Below are positions 16,694 through 25,246 of a stretch of DNA of 34,988 bases, one piece after another. The translations under genes and the position numbers were made by a program. The stretch is from Muribaculaceae bacterium Zag1 (GTDB taxonomy: Bacteria > Bacteroidota > Bacteroidia > Bacteroidales > Muribaculaceae). The notes beneath the pieces were generated by a model. The model was not told the DNA's origin and ran no database searches. It was given only the letters and a program-made list of their open reading frames with translations. Location: positions 1-34,988 of the forward strand of contig NWBJ01000127.1 in the NCBI GenBank assembly GCA_002633115.1, read 5' to 3'. Position 1 is the stretch's first letter; each line of letters begins with the position of its first letter.

Positions 16694-18793
16694 TTATAGG
16701 GCATCGACAAAAGTAAACTCAGCGGTGATGCGGCGGAATTGGCTCCCCTTGTCGGTAGATACGCCGATGTGGTGCTGGAAGTCTACGTTCATGTCGTTGA
16801 TACGCTGTACATTGTTCTGCAGATGGTGTTGCACGCCCAGAGCGCGGAGGAATGCGAGTTGCTCGTTCTCGGTGACGGGAGCCTTGGTGGTGACGGTGAT
16901 AGCCGACATCTGGCCATTCTTGTACACGGGCTCGTTCTCCATCTCGCCATAGGTGCCGTCATACTTGATGGTGCTCACGATCGGGGTGGCGTCAGCAGTG
17001 CCAGAAATCTTGACAATCAGCTTCTTGCCTTGCTCAAGGTAGGGAGCGAAGTCGCCCTCAAATGCCTCCTTGACGATGCGTAGCATCGAGCTGGCAGCGC
17101 CGGATTCCTCGACATGGTACTTGCCGGGAGCGAAGTCCTCAGAAGCGGTGAACTGCGGGTCAACCTCGTAGGTGAATTTGACAGTGTAGTTGAGAATCTT
17201 GTTGCCCTCGCTGTCGTAAGCCGGGTCAACGCGGCTGTCAACTGTGATGTTGGTGTGGTCTGAGATGATGTTGTTGCTCTTGGCCTCCTCGATCACAGAG
17301 CGCTTGATTTCCTGCAGGCGCAGTTCCTCCATTTGCTGCTGCTGGATGATTTCGATCGACACTACATTGTCGTCACCATCCATAAAGCTCAGAGGTATGC
17401 GGTCGACATTGTCGTAGATGTAGCTCTCGCCGTTGGCGCGGTTGTAGACCTCGGCATAGATCAGCTCGAAATTGTCGTCGCCCATCACACCGTAGCGAGC
17501 GTTGCGGAACTCAAGGTCGGAAGCGTTGGTGAAACCGCCGAGGCTAGTCTCAGGCACAGGCAGGAAGATTGAGGGCATGTTGTCGAAGTCCACCTCGAGC
17601 AGTTGGCTGCCACGGTCGTATTTGCCGAGCGAAACAGATGCCATCGACACCAGGTCGCCAGCATATTGGGTAGCCAATTCGTCCTCGTAGGTTTGCAGCA
17701 TCTTGCGGCGGCTCTCATCGTTGACACGATTTTGATATTGCTCCATGGTCTCGCCGGGCATCATCTTCAACCATTCGTTCAATCGCTCGTTGGCTTCCTC
17801 CGAGATGAGTTTGCCGTAGTAGGGCGAGAGGCGGGTGAGGCGCTTGATCTTAAGGGCTGAGGCTGAGGGGTAAAGCACCAGGGCGTCTTGCTCCATGTCG
17901 CAGATCATGTACAGTGAGTTGACCTCGCCAGTGGGCACGTCGATAAAGTCGTGGTCGGCCATGTTGAGCAGGTTGAATATCTCAATCTTCTCGGGGCTGG
18001 TGGCCACCAGCAGGTATTTGCCATCGGCGTTGTAGTCCAGGCCGTAACCTCCGCCCAGGTCGTCGAGTGTCTTCTTGGGCATGAATGTGCGGGTGTCGTA
18101 TAGCGTAAGGTCGCCCTCTTGGGTGAGGATGGCGAGCTCTGAATCGTCGGCGTTGAAGCGCACGGCGGTAACATCATCCTCAAATTTATAGCGGGTGCGG
18201 GGTTTCTTCTGGTCCAGGTTGTAGATCACCACATTGTGGCCATCGTCCATAGCGATGAAATAGCCATTGTGGCTCATAAGCATGCGTGTGGGCTTGATGT
18301 CGATGGGCAGGGTGTCGACCTGTGTGAATTTGCGTGTCTCAAACACGTTGAGATTGCCGCCGGCAGCGATGATCAGTTTGCGGGCATCGGGGGTGTAGAC
18401 GGCCGCTGTGGGGTTGCCGCCAAGTTTCTTGTTCTTGAATTGCAGGATTTGCTGGTCGGCATCGATGGTCGAGAATACAGCCGACTTGTTTTCCTTCTTG
18501 TCAGCTGAAACCAGCACATAGTTGGCTGCCGTAGGGCTGACCTGGAAATCGAGGATTTTTTGGCCATAAGTGGCGAGCACGGCTCCACGGCAGGTCTTGG
18601 CTTGGTTGCCGCTGTAGCTGAACGGCGCATTGTTGACCAGGCGCACGCCCTCGGGGGTGGTAGGTTGAGCAAAATGATACTCCATCTTTTTAGATGGCAC
18701 CACCTCGGCATCTTGCGCGGCGGCGGGCAGGGCGCTGGCCAAGAGCAGGGCGGCGCAAGTGAGGGTGGTTGGCAGAGAGTAAAGTAGTGTCAT
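16694..18793 (-). CDS. Exported beta-propeller (WD40-like) protein
   Basis: The product has 699 residues with a signal peptide (1-26, ending LPAAAQ). Residues about 75-330 are WD40-like blades: DFQVSPTAANYVLVSAD, AVYTPDARKLIIAAGGNLNVFETRKF, AVRFNADDSELAILTQEGDLTLYDTRTF, LDYNADGKYLLVATSPEKIEIFNL. The middle (about 340-520) is helical and unassigned. The C-terminal part contains KKLIVKISGTADATPI and LAFLRALGVQHHL, faintly like an OmpA-type peptidoglycan-binding domain; I would not rely on that. It is the first gene of the operon with the caspase-fold protease and the DUF4384 protein, and has a promoter box at 18815-18822. Confidence 0.8.
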   Translation of the reverse strand: MTLLYSLPTTLTCAALLLASALPAAAQDAEVVPSKKMEYHFAQPTTPEGVRLVNNAPFSYSGNQAKTCRGAVLATYGQKILDFQVSPTAANYVLVSADKKENKSAVFSTIDADQQILQFKNKKLGGNPTAAVYTPDARKLIIAAGGNLNVFETRKFTQVDTLPIDIKPTRMLMSHNGYFIAMDDGHNVVIYNLDQKKPRTRYKFEDDVTAVRFNADDSELAILTQEGDLTLYDTRTFMPKKTLDDLGGGYGLDYNADGKYLLVATSPEKIEIFNLLNMADHDFIDVPTGEVNSLYMICDMEQDALVLYPSASALKIKRLTRLSPYYGKLISEEANERLNEWLKMMPGETMEQYQNRVNDESRRKMLQTYEDELATQYAGDLVSMASVSLGKYDRGSQLLEVDFDNMPSIFLPVPETSLGGFTNASDLEFRNARYGVMGDDNFELIYAEVYNRANGESYIYDNVDRIPLSFMDGDDNVVSIEIIQQQQMEELRLQEIKRSVIEEAKSNNIISDHTNITVDSRVDPAYDSEGNKILNYTVKFTYEVDPQFTASEDFAPGKYHVEESGAASSMLRIVKEAFEGDFAPYLEQGKKLIVKISGTADATPIVSTIKYDGTYGEMENEPVYKNGQMSAITVTTKAPVTENEQLAFLRALGVQHHLQNNVQRINDMNVDFQHHIGVSTDKGSQFRRITAEFTFVDAL

Positions 18794-18814
18794 AAATGAT
18801 TAGTTTTTAAACTA

Positions 18815-18822
18815 CAAAATTA
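18815..18822 (-). promoter_or_regulatory. Probable promoter -7 box of the propeller-caspase operon
   Basis: The minus strand reads TAATTTTG, an exact TAnnTTTG match, 21 bases upstream of the start codon at 18793 within an AT-rich gap. Confidence 0.55.
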
Positions 18823-18919
18823 CAACTTTAATCCCTTTGATTCACAAATTAATAGATAAAAATAAGTGAAATAAGATTATTTTAAATCTTTTTAACTACG
18901 TTAACACTGATGTGTCGAG

Positions 18920-18960
18920 AAAAAAGATACAGCGGCCGCCTCTCGCGAGGCAGCCGCTGT
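18920..18960 (-). terminator. Intrinsic terminator of fabF
   Basis: ACAGCGGC at 18929-18936 pairs with GCCGCTGT at 18953-18960, and inside it GCCTC pairs with GAGGC. On the minus strand the stem is followed by ATCTTTTTTCTC. It starts 38 bases past the fabF stop. This is the clearest rho-independent terminator in the window. Confidence 0.9.
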
Positions 18961-18997
18961 GAAGGGGGTAAAAATGAAAAAATTATTGAGGGTAATA

Positions 18998-20263
18998 TTA
19001 TTCTACATATTTCTTCACAATCAGGGTGGCGTTGTGGCCTCCGAAGCCGAAGCTGTTGGAGAGCGCGGCGCGCACCTCGCGGTTTTGGGCGCGGTTGAAT
19101 GTGAAGTTGAGATTGTAGTCAATCTCCTCATCTTCGTCGCCCTCCTCGTGGTTGATGGTGGGCGGGATGACGCTGTCAACGATGGTCATGATGCTGAAGA
19201 TAGCTTCCATGGCTCCGGTGGCTCCGAGCAGGTGGCCCGTCATCGACTTGGTCGATGAGATGTTGAGCTTGTAGGCCGCATCGCCGAATAGCTTGATGAT
19301 GGCCTTGACCTCTGACTGGTCGCCTACGGGGGTCGAGGTGCCGTGGGTGTTGATGTAGTCGATATCTTCGGGCTTCATGTTGGCGTCCTCAAGGGCAGCC
19401 TGCATCGCCAGAATGGCTCCGAGGCCATCGGGATGGGTAGCGGTGATGTGGTAGGCATCGGCCGAGAGACCGCCGCCGGCCACTTCGCAATAGATTTTCG
19501 CTCCACGGGCTTTGGCGTGCTCGAGCTCCTCAAGGATGAGGATGGCCGAACCCTCGCCCATCACAAATCCGTCGCGGCTCTTGCTGAATGGGCGTGAGGC
19601 CTTTTCAGGCTCGTCGTTGCGGGTGGAGATGGCGTGCATAGCGTTGAAGCCTCCCACGCCAGCGGGATAGATGGCTGCTTCTGAGCCGCCGGTGACGATA
19701 GCGTCGGCCTTGCCGAGGCGGATCAGGTTGAAGGCGTCGATGATAGCGTTGTTTGACGAGGCGCAAGCCGATACCACTCCATAGTTGGGTCCATGGAGGC
19801 CCCATTCCATCGAGATGTGTCCCGAAGCTATGTCGGCGATCATCTTGGGGATGAAGAATGGGCTGTAACGGGGGCCTTTGTCGGCATTGATGGCGTAGTA
19901 TCCAGCCTCTTCCTCAAATGTATGGAGGCCGCCGATGCCGGCAGCGACGATTACTCCCACGCGGTTGCGGTCAGTGGTGTCGCCTTCCAGCAGACGAGAA
20001 TCGTCCATGGCTTGGCGGGCAGCTACCAGCGCGTATTGCGAGTAGAGGTCGAGCTGACGCACTTTCCTACGGTCGAAATGCTCATCGGAATTGAAGCCCT
20101 TGACTTCGCAAGCGAACTGAGTTTTGAAGAGCGAGGCATCGAAGTGCGTGATAGGGCCGGCTCCGCTCTTGCCTTGCTTGGCGGCCTCCCAGGTTTCCTC
20201 AACTGAGTTGCCCAAAGGAGAAAGGGCGCCGAGGCCGGTCACTACAACTCTTTTTAATTCCAT
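18998..20263 (-). CDS. fabF: 3-oxoacyl-ACP synthase II
   Basis: The 421-residue product condenses malonyl-ACP with acyl-ACP in fatty acid elongation. The thiolase-fold catalytic triad is complete: Cys167 in VVSACASSN, His307 in NTHGTSTPVGD, His344 in SMTGHLLGATG. The start RVVVTGLGALSPLGNSVEETW and the C-terminal SNSFGFGGHNATL motif are typical. The length fits FabF rather than FabH. The acpP gene lies 52 bases upstream on the same strand, a common arrangement that couples carrier and synthase, and a strong terminator follows. Confidence 0.97.
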   Translation of the reverse strand: MELKRVVVTGLGALSPLGNSVEETWEAAKQGKSGAGPITHFDASLFKTQFACEVKGFNSDEHFDRRKVRQLDLYSQYALVAARQAMDDSRLLEGDTTDRNRVGVIVAAGIGGLHTFEEEAGYYAINADKGPRYSPFFIPKMIADIASGHISMEWGLHGPNYGVVSACASSNNAIIDAFNLIRLGKADAIVTGGSEAAIYPAGVGGFNAMHAISTRNDEPEKASRPFSKSRDGFVMGEGSAILILEELEHAKARGAKIYCEVAGGGLSADAYHITATHPDGLGAILAMQAALEDANMKPEDIDYINTHGTSTPVGDQSEVKAIIKLFGDAAYKLNISSTKSMTGHLLGATGAMEAIFSIMTIVDSVIPPTINHEEGDEDEEIDYNLNFTFNRAQNREVRAALSNSFGFGGHNATLIVKKYVE

Positions 20264-20315
20264 AATCGTATTTTGGTGAAAGTGAAAGAGGGGATTCAGA
20301 GGGGGATAGGGGGTC

Positions 20316-20555
20316 TTATTTCTTGGCTACCTCAGCCTCAACGAACTTGATGGCATCGCCCACGGTAGCGATCTTGTCGCTCTGATCCTCGGGGATCTTG
20401 ATGTCGAATTCTTTTTCGAAGGCCATGATGATGTCGACGGTGTCGAGTGAATCTGCGCCGAGGTCGGCGAAGGTGGCGTTGTCGGATACGGCATCTTTGT
20501 CAACGCTCAGATAGTTGACGATGATCTGCTTTACGCGATCTGCAATTTCTGACAT
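20316..20555 (-). CDS. acpP: Acyl carrier protein
   Basis: The product has 79 acidic residues, the usual ACP size. The phosphopantetheine attachment serine is Ser36 in the motif GADSLDTVD. The four-helix pattern ([47 protein letters not shown]) is intact. It carries growing acyl chains in fatty acid and lipid synthesis and is co-transcribed with fabF. Upstream on the minus strand TTACTTTG at 20594-20601 is one base off the TAnnTTTG box and may be its promoter. Confidence 0.98.
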   Translation of the reverse strand: MSEIADRVKQIIVNYLSVDKDAVSDNATFADLGADSLDTVDIIMAFEKEFDIKIPEDQSDKIATVGDAIKFVEAEVAKK

Positions 20556-20690
20556 AGTGGTTTAATTTTAAATTTATAATCAAATTTGCGGTGCAAAGTA
20601 AGCAATTTTTTGTGAAACAATGAAATTTTTCACTCAATATCTTAGCTTTGTTATGTTTTTTTAAACTTTCCGACCTTGGCTCGGATTGAG

Positions 20691-21815
20691 TTAACCCTTT
20701 GATTCATCGGCCTCTGCAAACTCCATCAGGTAAGCTTTGATGAAACCGTCGAGGTCGCCGTCCATCACTCCGCCCACGTCTGAGGTCTGGTAATTGGTGC
20801 GGTGGTCCTTGACGCGGCGGTCGTCAAACACGTAGCTGCGTATCTGCGAGCCCCACTCAATCTTCATCTTTCCGGCCTCGACTTTGGCCTGCTCTTGCAG
20901 GCGGTGCTGCAGCTCTTTGTCGTAGAGGATCGAGCGCAAGTGGCGCATAGCGTTCTCTTTGTTCTTGGGCTGGTCGCGGGTCTCGGTGTTCTCAATCAGG
21001 ATTTCCTCCTTCTCGCCGGTGTAAGGGTCGGTGAATTGGTAGCGCAGGCGCACTCCCGATTCCACCTTGTTTACGTTCTGACCGCCGGCCCCGCCCGAGC
21101 GGAAGGTGTCCCACGACAGCAGGGCAGGGTCGACCTTGACCTCGATGGTGTCGTCGATGAGCGGGGTCACGAATACTGAGGCGAACGATGTCATGCGCTT
21201 GCCCTGGGCGTTGTAGGGCGACACGCGCACCAGGCGGTGCACGCCGTTCTCGCACTTGAGGTAGCCGTAGGCGAAGTCGCCCTCGACATTGATGGTGCAC
21301 GACTTGATGCCGGCCTCGTCGCCCTCGAGCAGGTTGGCGATTGTAGCCTTGTAGCCGTGCTTCTCGCAATAGCGCAGGTACATGCGCATCAGCATCGAGG
21401 CCCAGTCCTGGCTCTCGGTGCCTCCGGCTCCGGAGTTGATCTTTAGCACCACGTCCATCTTATCCTCTTCGCGGCGCAGCATGTTCTTCAGCTCCAGGTC
21501 CTCGATCAGGGCCGAGGCGTGGGCGTACAGCTGGTCGAGCTCTGCCTCTTCGATCACTCCCTCTTTGATGAAGTCCCAGCCTACGGTCAACTCCTCGACG
21601 GCGCTGTCCACTGCGTGGTAGTCGTCGATCCAGGCCTGCAGGTCTTTGACTTTCTTCATCTGTTTGCGCGCAGCCTCAGGGTCGTCCCAAAAGCCGGGCA
21701 CATGGGTGCGCAGCTCTTCCTCCTCAACTTGGATTTTCTTTCCATCGATGTCGAGATATTTCTTCAGCGCGTCGCGGCGCTCTTGGGTTTCTTTCAGCTG
21801 TTCTTGAGTGATCAT
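20691..21815 (-). CDS. prfB: Peptide chain release factor 2
   Basis: The product has 374 residues read in one frame. The catalytic GGQ is at 244-246 (SGGAGGQNVNK). The stop-codon recognition tripeptide region reads VSPYNAQGKRMTSF, with SPY at 199-201 where E. coli RF2 has SPF. The N-terminal region that normally carries the autoregulatory +1 frameshift (LRGYL-stop-D in E. coli) is LKKYLDIDGKK here, encoded TAT CTC GAC with no UGA, so the frameshift control is absent. It releases peptides at UAA and UGA. The gene has its own promoter box at 21876-21883. Confidence 0.96.
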   Translation of the reverse strand: MITQEQLKETQERRDALKKYLDIDGKKIQVEEEELRTHVPGFWDDPEAARKQMKKVKDLQAWIDDYHAVDSAVEELTVGWDFIKEGVIEEAELDQLYAHASALIEDLELKNMLRREEDKMDVVLKINSGAGGTESQDWASMLMRMYLRYCEKHGYKATIANLLEGDEAGIKSCTINVEGDFAYGYLKCENGVHRLVRVSPYNAQGKRMTSFASVFVTPLIDDTIEVKVDPALLSWDTFRSGGAGGQNVNKVESGVRLRYQFTDPYTGEKEEILIENTETRDQPKNKENAMRHLRSILYDKELQHRLQEQAKVEAGKMKIEWGSQIRSYVFDDRRVKDHRTNYQTSDVGGVMDGDLDGFIKAYLMEFAEADESKG

Positions 21816-21875
21816 ATAAGGTATAAGGTGGGCTCGCGGGCGAGCCTTTTCAGGGTCAGGGTGTTAATTTGGGTG

Positions 21876-21883
21876 CAAAGTTA
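21876..21883 (-). promoter_or_regulatory. Probable prfB promoter -7 box
   Basis: The minus strand reads TAACTTTG followed by C, an exact TAnnTTTG match, about 60 bases upstream of the prfB start. Confidence 0.6.
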
Positions 21884-22009
21884 CGGATTTTTATTCACAA
21901 AATCAGCATATATGGGCAAAAAATTGACTGCCCTCTGTCGCATTCCGTCTATTTACAACCAATTTGGGGCTAAAAACGTTGATAAAATATTAAGAAAATC
22001 AAGTGTGAC

Positions 22010-23353
22010 ATGGCAGAAACTGCATCGACAGCGGTGATTCTCATCCAGTTTGTGATTGTGCTGGCGCTGATCTTGATAGGCGCTCGCCAGGGCGGACTCG
22101 GCCTTGGCATCTACGGCATGGTGGGGGTGTTTATCCTGGTGTTCGGCTTCGGCATGGCTCCGGGCAAAGTGCCCCTCGATGTGATGCTTATCATCGTGTC
22201 GGTGATTACTGCGGCGTCGGTGCTTCAGGCCACCGGGGGTCTTGACTATTTGGTAGATGTCGCGGCGCGTTTCTTGCGCAAGCACCCGTCGCGCATCACG
22301 TATTTCGGACCGCTGGTGTGCTGGCTGTTTTGCATCGTGGCCGGCACGGCGCACACTTGCTATTCGCTGCTCCCTATTATATCAGACGTGGCTACGCGCA
22401 GCCGCATACGTCCCGAGAAGCCTCTGTCGGTGTCGGTGATTGCCGCCTCGCTCGGCATCACCAGCAGCCCGGTGTCGGCAGCCACGGCTGCCATCATCAG
22501 CACGGACCTGCTTGGCGGGTCAGGATTGGAACTTATCGATGTGCTGATTGTGGCGTGGCCGTCATCGTTCATCGCCATCCTGATAGCCTCGTGGGTGCAA
22601 AATCGCATCGGCAAGGACCTGACCGAGGAACAGGCTCTGGCGGCTATGAAGCATGGTCCAAAGATTCAGGAGTCGGCATCGGCGCAAGACCCGGTGGCTC
22701 ACCGACGGGCGCGCAACTCGGTGTGGGCTTTCTTGTTCGGCGTGGCTCTGGTGATACTGCTGGGCAGCTGCCCCTCGCTGCGGCCGGTTTATGATACGGC
22801 TAATGGGCCGGTGCAACTCACCATGGCCGAGTCGATCGAGATTGTGATGATGGCTGCCACGGCACTGATCATCATCGTGGGCAAGCCCAAGATACAAGAT
22901 GCCGTACGTGGCAACGTCTTCGCTGCCGGCATGACGGCGGTTGTGGCCATCTTCGGCATCGCCTGGATGGGCGACACCTACTTTGGGGGCCATCTGGCGT
23001 ATTTCAAGGAGCATATCGAGCAAATAGTGACGCACTATCCATATCTCTTCTCGGTGGCACTGTTCATCATGTCGATTATGCTGTTCTCGCAAGCGGCCAC
23101 GGTGCGAACGCTCTACCCCTTGGGGCTCGGCTTGGGCATCAGCCCGTGGGCGCTATTGGCGATGTATCCGGCTGTCAATGGCTATTTCTTCCTTCCCAAC
23201 TATCCCACCACCGTCGCCGCCATCAGCTTTGACCCCACCGGCACCACTCGCGTGGGCCGCTACCTCATCAACCACTCCTTCCAGCTCGCCGGTTTCATCA
23301 CCACCATCGTCTCCATCTCCCTCGGCGCCCTCATCGTCACCTTCCTCCACTGA
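22010..23353 (+). CDS. Anaerobic C4-dicarboxylate transporter, DcuA/DcuB family
   Basis: The 447-residue integral membrane protein has about 11-12 hydrophobic segments. It matches the DcuA/B family along its length: GARQGGLGLGIYGMVGVFILVF, then PGKVPLDVMLIIVSVITAAS with LQATGGLDYLV, RPEKPLSVSVIAASLGITSSPVSAA, FGIAWMGDTYFGGH, and the C-terminal GTTRVGRYLINHSFQLAGF, which parallels E. coli DcuB closely (from memory). Such carriers exchange fumarate, malate or aspartate for succinate in anaerobic respiration, which fits a gut fermenter excreting succinate. DcuA versus DcuB cannot be decided. It is transcribed away from prfB; no perfect promoter box was found. Confidence 0.92.
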   Translation: MAETASTAVILIQFVIVLALILIGARQGGLGLGIYGMVGVFILVFGFGMAPGKVPLDVMLIIVSVITAASVLQATGGLDYLVDVAARFLRKHPSRITYFGPLVCWLFCIVAGTAHTCYSLLPIISDVATRSRIRPEKPLSVSVIAASLGITSSPVSAATAAIISTDLLGGSGLELIDVLIVAWPSSFIAILIASWVQNRIGKDLTEEQALAAMKHGPKIQESASAQDPVAHRRARNSVWAFLFGVALVILLGSCPSLRPVYDTANGPVQLTMAESIEIVMMAATALIIIVGKPKIQDAVRGNVFAAGMTAVVAIFGIAWMGDTYFGGHLAYFKEHIEQIVTHYPYLFSVALFIMSIMLFSQAATVRTLYPLGLGLGISPWALLAMYPAVNGYFFLPNYPTTVAAISFDPTGTTRVGRYLINHSFQLAGFITTIVSISLGALIVTFLH

Positions 23354-23444
23354 TTATGAGGAGGCGGGGCCAGATGAATAAAGTCTAAAAAATGGGATTA
23401 TAGTTTGACGCATTCAGGGGAATCTTTGTTAAAGAGATGATAAT

Positions 23445-23746
23445 AAGTAACCAGCCAATTCAAAATTAAATTAAAGGAAAGGTACAAAACCACAGATTTA
23501 CACAGATTTACACAGATTCAGCTATGGGAATCGCCGATTTGATGGAGGCGCAGTCGCGCCGACAGATATCCACAGATGCCATCCAGATAATCTGTGACAT
23601 CTGTCGGCACCTCTGGTGCTCTATGGATATAATAGTCGTCATCTGAGGAATCTGTGTGAATCTGTGTAAATCTGTGGTTCCCTGTTCATAATTAAAATTC
23701 AAAATGGAAAGTTACTTAAAGTTTAATTTAAATTGACAGGTTGCTT
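23445..23746. mobile_element. ~302-bp non-autonomous element with imperfect terminal inverted repeats
   Basis: The ends 23445-23472 (AAGTAACC...) and 23721-23746 are imperfect inverted repeats (about five differences and one gap). A second end-like copy lies at 23694-23719. Inside, 23488-23519 and 23648-23679 are inverted repeats matching at 31 of 32 bases, made of tandem CACAGATTTA units, and GCCGACAGAT/ATCTGTCGGC forms a further inner pair. No coding capacity is seen. With plain AT-rich sequence it fills most of the gap 23354-23804. The ends share the AAGTAA...CAATT...AAATTAAA pattern with the element at 12512-12880. Confidence 0.7.
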
Positions 23747-23804
23747 AAACATGTATGTTGGCAAATCAATTGACAACGTAAACAATCATCAAATTATCAT
23801 CGTA

Positions 23805-24992
23805 ATGGCATCATTAAAATTCAAATTCCGACCCCCAAAAATTGCCGACTCCCCTGGCTCTCTCTTCATGCAGATTGCCGAGGGGGGTCAATCTATGCGC
23901 CTGCCTCTGCCATTTAAGTTATATGCCGAGGAGTGGGATGTAAAATCCCAACAACCCATTATGCCAAATCAAAAATCTGACCGCTTACCTGCGTTAGCTT
24001 ATTTAAAGGATGAAATCGATTGGCTTAAGTATCGCTTCAATGAGCTTGACACTGAGGGGGTGTCAATAAGGCAAGTGGTGGATAACTTCACTGGCCAAAC
24101 TCAGTCGGGGACAGGCGTTTTTGATTATCTCCGCAGTTATTCTCGCCGCATGGAGAGACTGGGCCGTAAGCGATGCGGCGAAATGATAATGGCTGCTTTG
24201 CGTAGCCTGTTGAGATTTCGGCGCTCCGTCGACTTGGGCTGGGAGGCGCTGACACCCGATTTGATGGAGGAATATGAAGCTTACCTGAAAGGAAAGAACC
24301 TGACTCGAAATTCCACCTCATTCTATATGCGCAATCTGCGAGCAGCCTATAATAAAGCGGTGAATGATGGCCGATGCCCCGACTTGCATCCATTCAAAAA
24401 GGTCTACACAGGCGTAGACAAGACTATAAAACGAGCTTTAAATGAGGCTGAATTGAAAGCTGTCAGAAGCCTCAATCTTTCCTCAATGTCCTCCTTGGCT
24501 TTTGCTCGAGATATGGCTATGGCGAGTTTCTTCTTGAGAGGAATGGCCTTTGTGGATATGGCTTTTTTGCGCAAGAAAGATCTGTCGAAAGGTTTTGTGA
24601 CTTATCATCGACGCAAGACCGGCCAATATCTCACAGTCGAAGTGCTCCCGCAGTTGCAGAGCATATTGGAAGCCTATCCAAGCAAGACCCAGTATTTGCT
24701 GCCCATTATTAATAAGGAAGATGGCACGGAGCGACATCAATATCAGTCAAAATTGAGTTGCATCAATCGCTCTCTGAAGAAAGTGGGGGAAATGGCCCAT
24801 CTCAGCCTCCCTCTCACTACCTATGTGATGCGCCATACTTGGGCTACAATCGCCAGAACCAAGAACATTCCAATATCGGTAATCAGCGCAGCTCTGGGCC
24901 ACGACAACGAAAAGACGACCCACATCTATTTAGACAGCATCCAAAGCCATGCCGTAGACGAGGCTAATCGCCTCATCTCCCAAGGCTTATAA
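23805..24992 (+). CDS. Tyrosine recombinase, probable DNA invertase
   Basis: The product has 395 residues from ATG 23805 (MASLKFKFRPPK); upstream starts (TTG 23733, ATG 23751) would add an unlikely extension. The N-terminal arm is followed by a SAM-like core-binding domain (about 95-195, VFDYLRSYSRRMERLGRK and following). The catalytic domain (about 205-390) has the box I arginine in FFLRGMAFVDMAFL, the lysine in HRRKTGQ, YVMRHTWAT in box II (Tyr where many have His), the histidine in LGHDNEKT, and the nucleophile tyrosine in HIYLDS. This is the Bacteroidetes chromosomal recombinase type; several members invert adjacent promoters. The inverted 19-bp sites that start 21 bases after its stop are its likely substrate. 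Confidence 0.92.
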   Translation: MASLKFKFRPPKIADSPGSLFMQIAEGGQSMRLPLPFKLYAEEWDVKSQQPIMPNQKSDRLPALAYLKDEIDWLKYRFNELDTEGVSIRQVVDNFTGQTQSGTGVFDYLRSYSRRMERLGRKRCGEMIMAALRSLLRFRRSVDLGWEALTPDLMEEYEAYLKGKNLTRNSTSFYMRNLRAAYNKAVNDGRCPDLHPFKKVYTGVDKTIKRALNEAELKAVRSLNLSSMSSLAFARDMAMASFFLRGMAFVDMAFLRKKDLSKGFVTYHRRKTGQYLTVEVLPQLQSILEAYPSKTQYLLPIINKEDGTERHQYQSKLSCINRSLKKVGEMAHLSLPLTTYVMRHTWATIARTKNIPISVISAALGHDNEKTTHIYLDSIQSHAVDEANRLISQGL

Positions 24993-25012
24993 CCCGCCTC
25001 CATAAAAAAGTC

Positions 25013-25031
25013 CGTCTCTATGTAAGAGACG
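25013..25031 (+). repeat. Left 19-bp inverted recombination site
   Basis: CGTCTCTATGTAAGAGACG consists of two 7-bp inverted arms (CGTCTCT/AGAGACG) around a 5-bp asymmetric centre ATGTA, the layout of a tyrosine-recombinase core site. Its exact reverse complement is at 25247-25265. It starts 21 bases after the recombinase stop codon. Confidence 0.85.
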
Positions 25032-25041
25032 AACACAACGG

Positions 25042-25049
25042 CAAAGTTA
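25042..25049 (-). promoter_or_regulatory. Promoter -7 box inside the invertible segment, pointing left
   Basis: The minus strand reads TAACTTTG followed by C, an exact TAnnTTTG match, identical to the prfB box. Transcription would leave through the left 19-bp site and run antisense into the 3' end of the recombinase gene. A convincing -33 TTTG is not visible at the usual distance. I found no other TAnnTTTG on either strand of 25032-25246. Confidence 0.6.
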
Positions 25050-25246
25050 ATACAAATTTTTGAAACTGTAATTATTTTCCACCAACTTATTTTCAAGAAT
25101 TTGAAATTTTAGCGTTTTTCCCTTCCTATTTGATTGATTACACCAAGAATCTATATATTGACTCTCAATCTTTTAGCAAAATCAGTAATTCAATTGCAAA
25201 ATAAATTGTGCAATCACCTATAAATCACTTATCTAAGGGCTTTGCA

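Noticed and set aside
20640-20690. Terminator after prfB (TCCGA...TCGGA)
   Set aside because: The stem is only 5 bp and is followed by A-rich, not T-rich, sequence on the minus strand.
23488-23679. CACAGATTTA repeats as a CRISPR array
   Set aside because: Units are about 10 bases, directly abutting and arranged as inverted arms, with no spacers and no cas genes.
23733-23804. Longer recombinase starting at TTG 23733 or ATG 23751
   Set aside because: The extension overlaps or abuts the repeat element and has no family-like sequence; MASLKFKFRPPK at 23805 is the typical start.
25013-25031. Left 19-bp hairpin as a simple terminator of the recombinase gene
   Set aside because: No T-run follows it, and the exact inverted copy 215 bases away is better explained as a recombination site; a regulator operator pair remains possible.
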